Shown: positions 12,007 through 25,093 of the stretch, piece after piece
How positions within the stretch are numbered: position 1 is the first letter of the stretch
How the letters are laid out: each line of letters begins with the position of its first letter
Assembly: GCA_015680685.1 (NCBI GenBank)
Contig: MNCI01012629.1
Span: 395,941-459,940 of the forward strand
DNA length: 64,000 bases
Direction: 5' to 3'
DNA from: Gnetum montanum
Taxonomy: Eukaryota; Streptophyta; Gnetopsida; Gnetales; Gnetaceae
The notes under the pieces: model-generated
Database searches by the model: none
Told to the model about the DNA's origin: nothing
What the model saw: the letters and a program-made list of their open reading frames with translations, nothing else
Program-made: the position numbers and the translations under genes

Positions 12007-13581
12007 ATGAAGTCCAAATTATGTCCATTCTTTGTAGAAGCTCCTAGAAGAGATGAGGTAGACTCTAGAATTAGGAGGAATTCAAGGGCTAAGATCTCTA
12101 ATAAATCCAAAAAGGATAATTTAAAGAGTCATATAAGAAAAACTAGCCAACATTTTTTTCAAAGTTCTCCATCCTCTTTACCCTACTCATCAATAGAATT
12201 TAATAAGGGAAGTTGAATATTAAGAAATCATGATAAGAAAAGAAGAAGGAATCATAATAGACATACCAGCGAAAGAAGGCATCTTGATAATGAAGAAAAC
12301 AAGAAAAGGAAATTCAAGCATGAGAGAAGAGAATACTATGAACATCAAAGGATTCACTATTATAATAGAGACTATGAATAACCCCTATTCACTACTTGAA
12401 AAATGATTAATATAAGAGAAGTAGTGTACATACCAACTAGATACCTAAGCAATAGTTCCATCAAAAGACTTAATATGAATACCATTCCCAAGTTTGAAGG
12501 AGAATGCAATGTAGATTCACAACACTATATTCAAGCATTCCATGATTATTGTTCCCTAAAAAACATAAAAAATGATTTGAAAAAATTGATGTTATTTTTG
12601 AGAACACTTATTAAGGAGGCAGAGAGTTAGTACAGATCCTTAGAATCATAATCTATTAGTAGATGAAGTACTATGCTAGGGCTTTTCAATGATAAGTATC
12701 AAACCTATTTAAAAATATCAAATTTAAAAAATATATCTTAGGATGGAAGCAACAAACACATGAATCCCTTGATACAATAATGAGTAGATATTGTTCATTT
12801 TCACATAGATGCCTAGGTTATGGATTTGCTTAAAGGCAACAATTATGGCACATCATTAATGGGCTAAGGAACAAAATGAGAGAAATCCTTCACATGTAAC
12901 CTCAAGAAAGATTGTTTAAGACAAAAATCCATTGAATTTAATGCTTACTAGATCAAGTGGTAAAAAGAGAGGAAGAGCTATGTAAGAGAGAGTCAGGTAA
13001 AGAGTATAAAAAAGATCTTACTCTCAGAAAAAGAAATATGAAAATCTGTGAGACATAAGAAGAGAAAATCATGCAAGATGTGAGTCAAAGGAAAACTCTA
13101 CCTATACAAAAATCACTAAATGACATTGCAACCAAGATAGATAAAATGTGGAATTCTATGAATGAAAATTTTGTAATAGGACTTAAGATAGTAGAAAAAA
13201 AATTTGAATAAGCATTTACTAGGAACAAGGACAAGAAGAAGAAGAGGGATAATGGACATGAAAATTACAAAAATAAATAAAAAATTGTTGTAGAGGAAGA
13301 GGTTATGAACTCAAGCTTAGAAGAAGAAAATGGATGCAAAGTATGCCAATATGAAAATTCTAAGGGATGTTATCCTATTATGGCCCATTTATAAGAGCCT
13401 AGGACAAATATACTTAATCCAAAATTTATTAAAAAGTAAATTCTTAGAAGATTACCTTATCCACAAGGTAATTATAGACAAATCTATTAATAATCATATT
13501 ATCTTGATAAGGATTATCCTTAACCATAGGAGCAATACTAGTAGTAGTGGCAACAACTATAATCATGGGGGATGTCACTAC
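12007..13581 (+). pseudogene. gag: Decayed gag of gypsy element F, cut by element E
   Basis: A lysine/arginine-rich stretch (12007-12380) is followed by a gag-like core with FEGECNV, YIQAFHDYCS and a residue pattern like WYRSLE near 12480-12660, then a basic C-terminal part. The frame is closed by many stops and shifts. The sequence stops at 13581, immediately after a histidine/glycine-rich piece that could be the start of a zinc knuckle, where the LTR of element E begins. The element family was not recognised. Its remainder should lie beyond the right end of the window. Confidence 0.5.
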
Positions 13582-16328
13582 TGTCACATCCCTTTCGGAG
13601 ATATGGGTATAACAATATGATTATGATTTATATCTTATGTATGTTATGATTGCACTTTATATGTTCTGATGTTTTAGTCTTTATGTTATGGTTATGATGC
13701 CTCTACATGCTTAACTAACATGATTATGTATACTAGCCTTGTGTGATGTGTTAGACACGTAATGCAACTGATAAGGATATTAGATTAGGATATAAGAATA
13801 ACTGTCTAGTGTGTATTTATGCTTTATGTATGGATTTAATATTTATGCATTAGAATTGTAGTGTTATGTTGTGTGCTACTTAGATGTGAATTTAGCATAT
13901 GGATGTGTAGAGCATCTGATATGGATCTCATCAGTTCAAACAAATTTTAATTTGGAGTCCTGGTGTATTTGTTGAGCATGCTTGAAGTGTAGGGTATTAG
14001 TTCAAGAGGAGTAAAAGAAATAAACATATAAAAATGTCTAGTTACAAAAAAGTAAAAGTGAAATTAGGTTTTTGCACGTGACATGCATGGTATGCATAAG
14101 TAGCAAAAGTAATTTATATGAAGTGCATATGTTTTATACATGGTGATTAAATATTACATTTTTAATTCCATCACCTCACATACCCTTTAATCATAGAATT
14201 TGGGTTTTTTTTGTTTCCTATTTGTACAAATGAAAATTAAGTTTGTGCTTGTTCTTTCTTGTTTCTTTAGTTTTCTTTCATTTTTCTACTCTTTTTTTTT
14301 TAAATTTTAGCTTTTTGGAAGAATTTTGCTTTCTCTAAATATGGATTTGGGATTGCTATAGTTTTATCTACATGGGTACAAATATTGTTTAGAGTGAAAC
14401 AAATTTTTGCCATATTTTTGAGGATTTCATGCTTATTTTGGACATTTTGCTTTAACAATTATAATTGGTGGGGTTTTTTTATATTTTTTCTTGTATTTTT
14501 ATGTTGGATTGCTATATATTATCATGCGATGTTAGCATGTGGGATGGATAGTTAAAAGATTAAGTTTAAATATTTTGTTTTACAAATTTTCCAAAATTTT
14601 ATGATTTTAGTTACAAATTGTTTATGAATAAATATGTGATGTATGAAATGATATGGACTTGTGAAATATTAAATGTGATATTGATGAGATTAGCATGATT
14701 GAAATATTATATTTTATGGACCTTTTCATGTGTGGTGGTTTCAATTATCATTGGCTATAATTAAATATTATTATTTATTATTTCATTAATTGAAATTTAA
14801 ATGCATATAACTTTGCTTTGAGGAGTTCGATTGAGGTGAAATTAGTATCGTTGTGATTGTCCTTGGATGTACTTTCTAATCATAATTTTTTTTTCACTTT
14901 TGGTATATATAATCTTGGAGGTTTTAATAGTGGTTATTTTTAGAGAATTATATCTAGTTCAAGAAGTATTGTTATAGTGCAAAATTTTGTTTTATTAAGT
15001 TATGGTATTATTTTCATGGAATGAATTTTGCTCTTAGCTATGATTATATGTGATCATGTTATATTTTTTTTGGATGTATTATGTTTACAACATGTATTGA
15101 ATTCAACTAGCCTAAATTGGTACATGTCTTTGCAACGATTCTTGTAGTAGTCATTAGTAGGTGGTGCTAGCAAAAGGGTATGGACAAGTTAGTGATGAGG
15201 AACCTTGGAGGTAGTTATGGATTGATCCCCACAATGATGCATCAGTGAGTCTCTTGTCTCATACCTCATCTTAAGAGTGGAAGAACATAGGTATGTTAAT
15301 CCCTATAGCTGATCCTCCAAAAGGCTAGTGGTTATGAGTTATAGATTGATGAACCCTCACACTGGTTGGGTAAATAAAGATTAATAAAAGACTTGTATGA
15401 AATGGCTATTTATGAGTACTCTTAACAACGTTTCACATGCTACAGTGAGTGTGGATATACTAGCAACCACATGAAAAAGGTTTATATGATGATATTGGTT
15501 TGTGAGTTATATTGTTGATAATATATCTTATCATTGATATATGATTGTGTGGTCTATGTGTTGCTTGATGGTATAGAGTGAGTATGATGACATGGGCATG
15601 ATAGTGGAAATGCATACGATATGGTGTAATGAATGTATGCTTGATTATGTCTAATAGTGATTATATCTATGATTATGTGGTAGCCATATGTTCACTTAAG
15701 TATGGATTATGCAAGTACTATGTGTGATATCATATGTTCATGTGTTTCTTTGAGCATGTGCAAGATTAACAATTGATGAAAATTACCTTATACCACATTC
15801 CTCTCCTCCAATGAAGCACTTCTTGATAATCTATTAGGGGAAGTATAAAGTTTTTCCACTTAGTTTTATACTAATTTTATTTAGTTACAAGTGGAAGCTA
15901 CAGGGGTGTAGGAAAGCACTGAGAAAGAGTACAGGAGAGGAAAAATCTTTAGGGATTAGTTGATGTATATTTCCATGTACAAGATTGTATACTATTCATA
16001 TTTTTATGAGCCTCATTGTACTCTTATATATATGATGATGTTTATGTGTTTTTGTATCTAATGAGAGTAGTAGAAATTATTTGTTTATGTAAAGACATGT
16101 AGTTTTATGAATTGATGTATATGCTTAGTCTTTGGTTTGGTATGGATTTTTGTACAATTTGATGATGTGATATATATATATATATATATATATATTGAGT
16201 GGTTGTTTCTTAATGTATTATCATGCACTACTAGTTTCTTAGATTGTCATGCTTCCATTGTGTTATTATTATTAATCATCCTAGGCATCATATTATCCTA
16301 GATAGGTGTTGTAGAGTTGGGTGTTACA
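13582..16328 (+). mobile_element. 5' LTR of chromovirus element E
   Basis: This 2747 bp LTR begins TGTCACATCC and ends GTTACA, two bases before a tRNA-Met type primer site. The 3' copy starting at 20914 repeats its beginning (for example the shared words around GATGCCTCTACATGCTTAA). It contains a TA microsatellite at about 16172-16194. It is strongly AT-rich, and no coding potential was seen. Confidence 0.85.
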
Positions 16329-16331
16329 TAG

Positions 16332-16349
16332 TGGTATTGAAGCTAGTTC
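16332..16349 (+). other. Primer binding site of element E
   Basis: TGGTATTGAAGCTAGTTC is a decayed version of the TGGTATCAGAGC-type site complementary to initiator tRNA-Met, two bases after the LTR. Confidence 0.75.
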
Positions 16350-16399
16350 ACTTCGATGTTGTATTATGTTTGGAATAATCGTAAATTTATGATTTTAGG

Positions 16400-17480
16400 T
16401 TATAGATATTTATAATAGATGCTATCCTAATGCTAGTGAGGCCCATAGGTTAGAAGGGCCTAATGATTAGCAAGCATATCCTTCACAGACATCTAGCAAT
16501 AGTACTACAAGTAGATAACTAGATGTTATTGAATAGCTATTATAGATTTTGTAGCAACATATTATAGCTAGTGATGCTCCCATTCACACTATTAGGAAAG
16601 TGGGAAGTGGTAGTCGTAGTGGAGGCTCAAGAGATTCAAACAAGTAGCCTATCAATAGGGAATTGATAGAGTAGTTTTGGAGGTTAAAAAATTCTAAATT
16701 TGATCGCATCAAGGATCCTACTACATCTACCAAGTGGTTGGAGAAATTGTAAAAGGATTTTAATTTTATGAACAATTCAATAGACTTGATTGGTAATATA
16801 GTAGTCGGTTAGCACTGCTTAGAGTTGTTGGACAATTGAGAAATAGGCCAAGGGATGAATTCGCTAAGAGGTGGTATGGAATGATTTTCTGGCATCTTTT
16901 AGAGCCTATTATGTATCTACCTAATATGCTTAGGCCAAAAAGGAGAAATTCTACTAGTTGTATTAAGGTAGTTAGTTTGTGGAAAAGTATGATGCTCATT
17001 TCTTTAAGCTTAAAAGCCATGTACCCATATCCATATAGATGCTTAGGCACAAGCAAATAAATTTATTATATGTTTGAGACCCTCTCTGAAGGACCACATC
17101 TTACCACTCAAAATAACATCCTATGATGAGGCTAGAGCAGTTTCTATGGATTTAGAGATGAGTCAATAGGAGGATGTAGCTAGTAGAGAGAAGTGGTAGG
17201 GGAAAAAGAGAGAACCAAAACCTAGAGGTAGGCCTAGCCCCTCCAAGTAGGCTTGTGTATAGAGGTAACTATCTAACATTAGCTTGTGGTCCTACTATTG
17301 GAGCTAGTCATGGATCTATTTTTTGTTATAGATGTGAGCAGCCTACCCATTTGTAGAGGAATTGCTAGAATTTGTTTTGCATGTGGATAGCTAGGACATT
17401 AGGCTAGGAAGTTTCCTAAGTAGGAAAATAATAGTGGAGGAGGCAAGGGTTGAGGATAGTGATCACTAGTTCAGGGTAAA
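16400..17480 (+). pseudogene. gag: Decayed gag of chromovirus element E
   Basis: Fragments of a Tekay/Del-type gag are readable through stops. FWRLKNSKFDRIKDPTTS lies at about 16676, and an LRPSLKDHILPLKITSYDEA-like segment at about 17080-17130. A C-x2-C-x4-H-x4-C zinc knuckle (CYRCEQPTH...C) is at about 17325-17365. Most breaks are TAG or TAA where the family has Gln or Trp. Confidence 0.75.
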
Positions 17481-20400
17481 CATGGAATACCTATTGTTTA
17501 TTCAGGAAGAGTAGACTAGAGGACCTAGGGATTGGTGTGAGAAATCTGAAGAAGAAGCATAGTGCTCTCTTGAAAATGCCCTAATAGACAAGCTATTATA
17601 TGTGTAGTCAAACATTGTGATGGAGATGAAAGGTATGAATTTGGGCTTTGATGCATTAATTTTATTTGATCTAGGTGCTAGCCATCCTTTCATAGATCCT
17701 AGTTTTGCATATCATGTAGCTCTTGCATGTCATTCTTTTTCTCTTGTGTTAATAATACCTTCTATTGAGTATCATGAGACTCAAGTTAATTAGGTGTGTA
17801 TAGGTATGCTAGTAGAATTGAAATATGTGTAGTGGGTTAGTGAACTATATGTTATGAATCTTAGGGTATATGATGTAATTTTGGGAATGGATTGATTATT
17901 GTAGTTCAAAGTGAGTTTGGATTGTCAATAAATGCTACTAAAATTATAGTTAGTTGATGGTGCTCTAACTGAATTACAAAATCATCTGAGATCTATGCAC
18001 GTAAATTTGATTTCCTCTCAAAGGTATTGTAAGATGCTTCAAAAGGTGCATGCATGCTTTATGGTTATAGTGTATAAAACAAATATGGTGGAGATAGATG
18101 ACATCTATATGGTCTAGGAGTTTCTTGATGCATTCTAGTCAAAATTACTAGGTTTGATACTAAGGTAAGGGATTGAGTTTAAAATTAAACTTAAACCTAG
18201 TATAGAGCCTATTTCAAAGGACTCACACAAGATGTCTCCTATAGAGTTAGCAGAGCTAAATATCTAGCTCCAAGAATTGCTAGAAATGAACCTTATTTGA
18301 TTTAGTGTTTCATCATGGGGTGTACTACTACTATTTATTAAAAAGAAGGATGAGATTTTGTGGTTGTGCATATATTACAAATAGTTAAACCAAGTGATTG
18401 TGAAAAAAATATCCTTTGTCCAATGTTAATGACTTGTTTGATAAAATTTAGGGAGCTCATGTGTTCTTAAAGATTGATCTTAAGTTTAGGTATCATCGAG
18501 TGCAGGTTTGTGAAAAAGATGTATCAAAGATATCATTTGGAACTTGATATGACTACTATGAGTTTTTGGTGCTTTCATTAGGGTTGAGAAATGTACTAGG
18601 AATTTTCATGCACCTTATGAATAGTGTGATGTGGCCATTCATAGATTAATTTATGATTGTGTTCATAGATGATATCTTAGTATATTCTTCTAATGAATTG
18701 TTGCATGTAGAGAACTTTTAGATGGTATTATATACTTTGAGGGAGTATCAACTATATGCTCATCCATCCAAGTGTTCATTTTGGTAGTCAGAGATTTAAT
18801 TCTTAGGTCATGTGGTGTTAGGACCTTGTCTTTTTGTGGATCCTACAAAGATTATAGTTTTTTATTATTAGCCTATACCATAGCTAGTAGTAGAGGTGTA
18901 GAGCTTCTTAGGATTAGTAGGTTATTATTGTAGGTTTGTGGAACATTTTTCCTAGATAAAATCTCATTTAACTTAATTTTTATAAAAGGAGACTAGATTT
19001 TTTTAGTGTTTAGCTTGTCAAACTACATTTGAGAAGTTGAAGGATAGATTAGACACAACTCTAGTATTTGTATCTCTTACATTAGGACACCCATATGATG
19101 TTAGCACTAGTGATTTAGAGGATGGATTTGGTTTTGTGTTGATGTAGGATGGACAAGTTTTGGATTATGCATCTCATCAGCTGAGGCCACATGAAACTAG
19201 ATATCCCATGCATGACCTAATGATGGGTGTTGTGATATTCACATTGAAGATTTATCAACATTATCTATATGAAGAGTAGGTTACTAATTGGAATAATCAT
19301 AAGAGCCTCTAATATCTTATGAGTTAGCCATAGTTAAACCTATGATAGCATAGATGGGTGGTGTTTCTTACTAACTTTAATTTTACTATTAGATATAGGA
19401 CTTGTAAGGCTAATAAAGTAGTTGATACTTTGAGCAAGGTGGCTAGTAAGCTTAATAGCTTTACCATCCAATTAAAATTGTAGGAGTAGATTCCATAGAA
19501 ATAGCAACATGATCCATGGTATTAAGAGTTGAGGCAACAGATCATCTCTAATGGGCCATTCTTGGTGGATAGTCATGGTGTTTTATGGAGGAGTAGTTAA
19601 GCATGTCTTCTAGAAGATCTACAATTTTAGTTAATGAATGAGGCCCATATGAGTAGATACCAAATGCATCTAGGTAGTTAAAAGATGTACTATGGTTAAT
19701 GATAGATGTGTTGGTGGCTTGGTATGAAGAGGAATGTAGAGACTATGTTTCTCAATGTTTGATTTATCAACAAGTGAAGACATAGCATCCAAGGCATGGT
19801 AGATATCTGCATTTCCATAGCATTCCTTAGTGAAAATGGAATGTCATTGGTATGGATTTCATTGTCAATCTTTCATGGACTTGCAGTGGTCATGATGCTA
19901 TATTAGTAATTATTGACTTGTTAACAAAGTTTATCCATTTCCTTTCCACATGAGCATTGATGAGTACAATAGAGACTAAACATATTTTTTTTGTCAAGAT
20001 AGTATAGTTGCATGGTGTGCCACAGTGGATTATTAGTAATAGAGATGCTTGATTCATGTCACATTTCTACTAGGCATTTTACAATGAGATGGATACAAGG
20101 TTGAATATGAATTCAACATATCATCTACAAACAAATGATTAGATTGAGTTGGTGAATCAAATTCTCAAGGATATGTTGAGATCCTATGCTTTGCAGTAGA
20201 GATGGCTGGGATTAGATGCTACAATTAGCTAAATTCTCATATAATAATAGTTATAAGGAGATTTTGCATGTAGAACCATATGAGATTTTATATGGTAGTC
20301 CATGTAGAATGTCTGTATGTTGGGATATCATAGAAGATCACCAGTAGGTGAGCATAGATTTAGTGAGGTGGACCACATAACAAGTTTGAGAGATTCAAGA

Positions 20401-20911
20401 AAGATTAAGAGTTGCACAAGATAGGCAAGTAGCATATGATAATTAGTTTCAAAGACCATTAGAGTTTGTTGTTGGGGATCATGTATTTCGTTGTGTTTCT
20501 CCTATGAAGGACCTTACAAAATTTTTCCGAAAGGAGTAATTAGTTGTTAGGTACATTATTTCTTCTTAGGTATTGAAGAGAATTGGAAGAGTAACCTTTT
20601 GGATAGCACTGCCTTCTCATTTGGTACATGTACATGATTAGTTCCATGTATCTATGTTGCTAGATTATGTGCCTAATGAACATCATGTGATTGATTATTT
20701 AGGGATACAGCTATAATGTGATGTCAATTATGTAGAGAAACCAATAGAGATACTTGATCACATCATGCAACAACTACATAGTAAATTTTTACCTATGGTC
20801 AAGATTTTGTGGAGTAGACATGAAGCTTTAGAGGCTACTTAGGAGATGGAGATTGAGATGTGTGTAACTCATTCTGAGATCTTTCGAGAGGAAGATTCTT
20901 AAGAAGGAAAG
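17481..20911 (+). pseudogene. pol: Decayed pol of chromovirus element E, with chromodomain
   Basis: Protease is shown by LFDLGASHPFID (family: DTGAS) and YDVILGMD at about 17670-17895. RT follows, with FIDDILVYS at 18662 onward (catalytic DD intact). RNase H covers about 19080-19450. The integrase core runs about 19840-20200 (GMDFIV..., with weakened second and third acidic positions). A C-terminal GDHVF...LVHVHD...FHVSMLLDYVP segment leads into a chromodomain-like end (about 20740-20880: EILDHIMQQ, PMVKILW, and an EEATWE-like stretch). That order and chromodomain place it in the Tekay/Del chromoviruses. Stops and shifts are everywhere. Confidence 0.85.
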
Positions 20912-20913
20912 AG

Positions 20914-22629
20914 TGTCACATTCCTTCCAGAGATATTGGGTATGGTAGGAAGACTGCAATTTATATATTATGTGTGTGTGTGTGGTTTCAACAAGTTTTT
21001 GGGAATGAATTAGTTTGTTATGATTTAACTTTATATGTTATGATGTTTTAATATTTATATTATGATTATGATGCCTCTACATGCTTAAGTAACATAATTA
21101 TGCATACTAGCCCTATGTGATGTGTGAAATAGATGATGTGGCTAGCAAGGATATTGGATTGGGATACAAGAGTAACTATTTGATATTTATTTATGCTTTA
21201 TGTGTAGCTTTCATATTTAAGAATTTGAACTATAGTGATATGTTTTGTGCTACTTAGATGTGAATTTAGTATATGGATACGTAGAGCATTTGATATGGAT
21301 CTCATCAATTAAAAAAAATTTAATTTGAAGTTTCAATGTACTTGTTACACATGTTTGAAGTACAAGCTATTAGTTGTAGAGGAATAAAAGAGATAAACTA
21401 TTAAATTTTTAATTCCATTGCCTAATGTACCCTTTATCCATAGAATTTGGGTTTTCATTTTTTCTTGTTTGTATGAACAAAAATGATGTTTGAGTTTGTT
21501 CTTTTCTCTTTCTTCTATCTTCTTTTATTTTTTACTCTTTTCCAAAATTTTGGCTTTGTGTAAGGATTTTGCTTGCTTTGAACTTGGATTTGGGATTATT
21601 GTGGTCATATCTACATGGGTACGAAACTTGTTTGGAGTGAGATAGAGTGTTGTTAAATTGGTCGGTTGTCTTTACCCTTGCCTTGTATTTTTATGCCAGA
21701 TTAGTGTATATGATCATCCGATGTGGGCATGTGAAAGGAATAGTTAAAAGATTTAGTTTGGATGTATTGTTTTGTAAGGTTTTCAAAATTGTATGGTTTT
21801 GGTTGTTGATTGTTTATGAATAAATATGTGATGTATGAAATGATGTGGACTTTTGGAATATTAGATGTGATGTTGAGAGTAGCATGGTTGGAATATTATA
21901 TTTTATGGGCTAGTTATCACATGGGAGTTTTTGGAAATGTCAATTATCATTATCTATAATTAAATATTATTATTTATTATATTATTAATTAAACTTTAAA
22001 ACCATATACCTTTGCTTCTAGGAGTTCAATTGAAGTGAAATTAGTGTTACTAGCATTATCTTTGGATGTAATTTCTAATCATGGATTTTTTTTCTTTTTT
22101 GGCACATATCATCTTATAGGTTTCAATAGTGGTCATTTTTATAGAATTATATATAGTTTTGGAAGTATGGTTATGGTGTGAAATTGTTTTTTTTAAGTTG
22201 TGGTATTGTTTTCATGAAATGAATGTGACTATTAGATGTGGATATATGTGGTCATGTTATGTTTATTTTGAATGTGTTATGCTTGTGACATGTGTTATTT
22301 TTAGCTAGTTTTGATTTGTACATGTCTTTGCAATAATGCTTATAGTAGTCATTAACAAGTGGTGCTAGCATAAGGGTGTGGACTAGTTGATGATGAGGTA
22401 CCTTGGAGGTAGTTATGGATTGATTGCATTATGATGCTTTAGTGAGGCTCTTGTCTTAGGCCTCATCTTGAGAATAGGAGAGCATAGTTGTGTTTGTTCC
22501 TATGGTTGGTATGTAACATAGGTGTGTTCATTCCTATAGCTAGTCATCCATAAGACTAGTGGTTGCAGGTCATAGATTGATGGATCCTAGCACTAGTTGT
22601 GTAAATAAAAGACCTGCAGGTAATGGTTG
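20914..22629 (+). mobile_element. 3' LTR of element E, truncated by insertion of element D
   Basis: TGTCACATTCC follows a purine run (AAGAAGGAAAGAG) and matches the 5' LTR start. The match continues with indels to about 22629, corresponding to roughly 15405 of the 5' LTR, where the D LTR starts. The last ~0.9 kb of this LTR should lie beyond the window, after the far end of D. Confidence 0.8.
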
Positions 22630-24545
22630 TGAAACACCACAAAATTTTAGCTTAACACTTTGAAATGAGAACAACCTAATGCTTCAACATCCAAAAGTTC
22701 AAAAATCGAACTAAAGTGCATGAATCTTGTCATGCATGCCGAGGTCATGCTTAAGTCATGCTATCGATGTGTGTGCAGCATGCACAACCTTCAGAGCCTC
22801 AAAATTAGGTCAAAACGATCCTAATTTGAACGGGCAAGGCCCCCTCAAGGCCCACTGATGACTACTCCAAGTTTCAGCATCCAGAATCGAAGGTTTCAAG
22901 TCAAACTCATGCAAATCTTGCTACTCACGCTAAGGTAACACCCAAGTCATGTTGCCAACATGAGTCCAACATGAGTAACTTCTAGAACCTTAAAATCAAG
23001 TAGAGACAATCTGAATTTGAGCAATGTAAGACACCTTTGAAGTTCACTGATGATCATTGCAATTCCCAGCCTCTAGAACTTCATATTTTGGGCCCAAAAT
23101 CACACAGTTCTATCATGTACACTAGAGTCACGTTGGGGTCATGCCCAGGTCATGCTCATAGGATGAGTCCAGTGTGAGTTGATAAAAACGGCCCAAATTA
23201 GGCAGTCTCGAGCCTAGTTTTTGACATGAACTCCACTTCTAGGATAAGAAACAACTGTACTTGAAAATAGGCCACAAAAATAAAAAATTTGGGCATGAAA
23301 CCTCACATTTTGGCTCACTCATGCCTAGGTCACATTGAGGTCATGCTGAGGTCACGCTGACAGCGTGAGCCCAACGTGAGCTATCAAAAGTGGCCTAAAT
23401 TCAAGCATAGATAGGATCAAAATTAGCATGCAGGTCATCTCCAAAGTTAGGCAGCAGTTACACTTGAAAGACAGGTCTCAAAGATTAAGATTTGATGTGA
23501 AATGTACCAACCCAGCTTGCTCACACTAGGGTCATGTTGAGGTCACGCCCAGCTCATGCTGGCAGTGTGAGCCCGAATAAAAGCACTCTAGATGCACACT
23601 GAGGACACACTAGGACATGATCAACTCATGCTGGTAGCCTTGATGAAGCAAAAACATCTCAAATAGCCATAGGAACACTCATGTTAGCACGCTGTAGTAG
23701 CTAGTTCATGGATCGAGAAGCTCCAAGTGAGCTAGAATCAAGATCTCTTGTTGTACACTATCATTTTATTATAAATTTGCAACATTTGTGAGTTTTTCAA
23801 GCTCTTATGCTTCAAATTATATGCATGAGCATAATGTAAATGAATACAGATTGTAAGATACAGTGTATTCAATCTAGAACGTAGTCTGCCTATATACATC
23901 TAGTTCACACACAGGTGTGCATCGAACACCTGTCACATGATCTGTTTTTCTCTCATATCATAGCCATTGACCTCATTCATGATTCCTACTCCCGAGCCTA
24001 CCAAAATATATAAATATCCTGTTCATTGAAATAAACGAGGTGGGAAATTTTGGAGAAAGAAAACCAGCAATCCTGAGCCTGGAAGCACGTGATCCCCAGT
24101 GCCTACAAACACCTCACATCAGAGCTTAATGTCTGACTTCCAATCTAGCCAAGCAGCCACGTTTTGACCAATGCACATCTTGTTAAAAAATACAATATAG
24201 TTTTATTATTGCCTTCCATTTATATTGTTTACTCTATTTACGCTTTGTTTACAATATATCTTTGTTTACGCTTCATTTACAATTCAGTCTCTGTTTACGC
24301 TCTACGCTCTATTTACATTTCGTGTCATTGTTTGCATTTTTTTACGTCATTTATGATAACCCTAGTGCTAGCCATAGCTTACACTCAAAGAAGTTCTTGG
24401 TTGATTTGCGTGCAAACCATCCAAGGCACTCTACCTTCGTTTTTCTAGCTTGCCCTCACATGAAGGTAGGGTTAGTTGTATCTCTTTGGAGATCTTTCGG
24501 CATTCATTTTCCTCTAACCTTACGCTAACGATTTTGAATGGTATA
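22630..24545 (+). mobile_element. 5' LTR of Tat-related element D
   Basis: It begins TGAAACACC like the A, B and C LTRs and lies directly upstream of the same unusual primer site (24552). U3 carries about five diverged ~200 bp tandem units (22680-23680). A TATA box (TATATAAATAT) lies near 24008. The right end is set by the six-base gap seen in B and C and is approximate. The start is supported by the abrupt loss of similarity to the E LTR. Confidence 0.7.
22680..23680 (+). repeat. ~200 bp tandem repeats in U3 of the element D LTR
   Basis: Five diverged units recur at about 22733, 22920, 23112, 23318 and 23519, a spacing of 187-206 bp. Each contains words like GAGGTCACGCTGACAGCGTG, half of an imperfect palindrome, followed by an AAAATTAGG-like stretch. 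A short sixth piece lies near 23590. Confidence 0.6.
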
Positions 24546-24551
24546 AAAAAT

Positions 24552-24569
24552 TGGTGCTAGAAGGAGGGC
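24552..24569 (+). other. Primer binding site of element D
   Basis: TGGTGCTAGAAGGAGGGC is identical to the sites at 30691 and 51109. I do not recognise the matching tRNA. Confidence 0.65.
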
Positions 24570-25093
24570 TGATCTTATTTTCCATCCCGATAAAATGTTG
24601 ATTCTGTTACCTTTCACGTGCAGTGCAGATCAGGTGTAGAACGCAAGCTTAGCTTGGTTAAACCATACCAATTTGTTCACGACTGAATTAAATCTTTGCA
24701 AAACTCTTACATTGCTACTAATGCAGTAAATTCTGCAACTACTGCTGAAAATATTAAGTACAGCGTGCACATGCTATGAAAACCCAACACAACGTACACA
24801 CCCTACAAAGCCCAATGCTACAAAAATCCAAAACAACATATGCTACAAAACCCAATGCAGCATATACACACTGCTGCACATGTTTGGCGTACATGTGTTG
24901 TGCATACACACCACTCACACATGCTACACCATGTTGTGCTTATGTTGCATGTACGCTACACTTGCACACACTACACACAAGCTAGCATATGCACATTCAG
25001 GTCGCGCTCACGCTAACATTCACACGCGGCTTGCTGAAACTCAGCTTGCATACGCTGCTTACACACATTCAACTAGTCAAGCTAGTTACACAC
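24570..25093 (+). other. Leader of element D with CA-rich low-complexity tract
   Basis: This is an untranslated leader. About 24770-25080 is a degenerate run of ACACA/CATGCTACA words with several repeats of AAACCCAATGC. No conserved reading frame was seen before the gag ATG. Confidence 0.5.

Noticed and set aside
13330-13620. Open frame crossing the F/E junction
   Set aside because: Its end is made of E LTR sequence, so it is a chance fusion.
16172-16194. TA microsatellite, with similar tracts at 46820 and a TG tract at 20972
   Set aside because: Ordinary simple repeats in AT-rich non-coding DNA.
24164-24528. Hydrophobic frames in the D LTR
   Set aside because: They lie in T-rich LTR sequence with TTTACGCT repeats; nothing similar in other LTRs.
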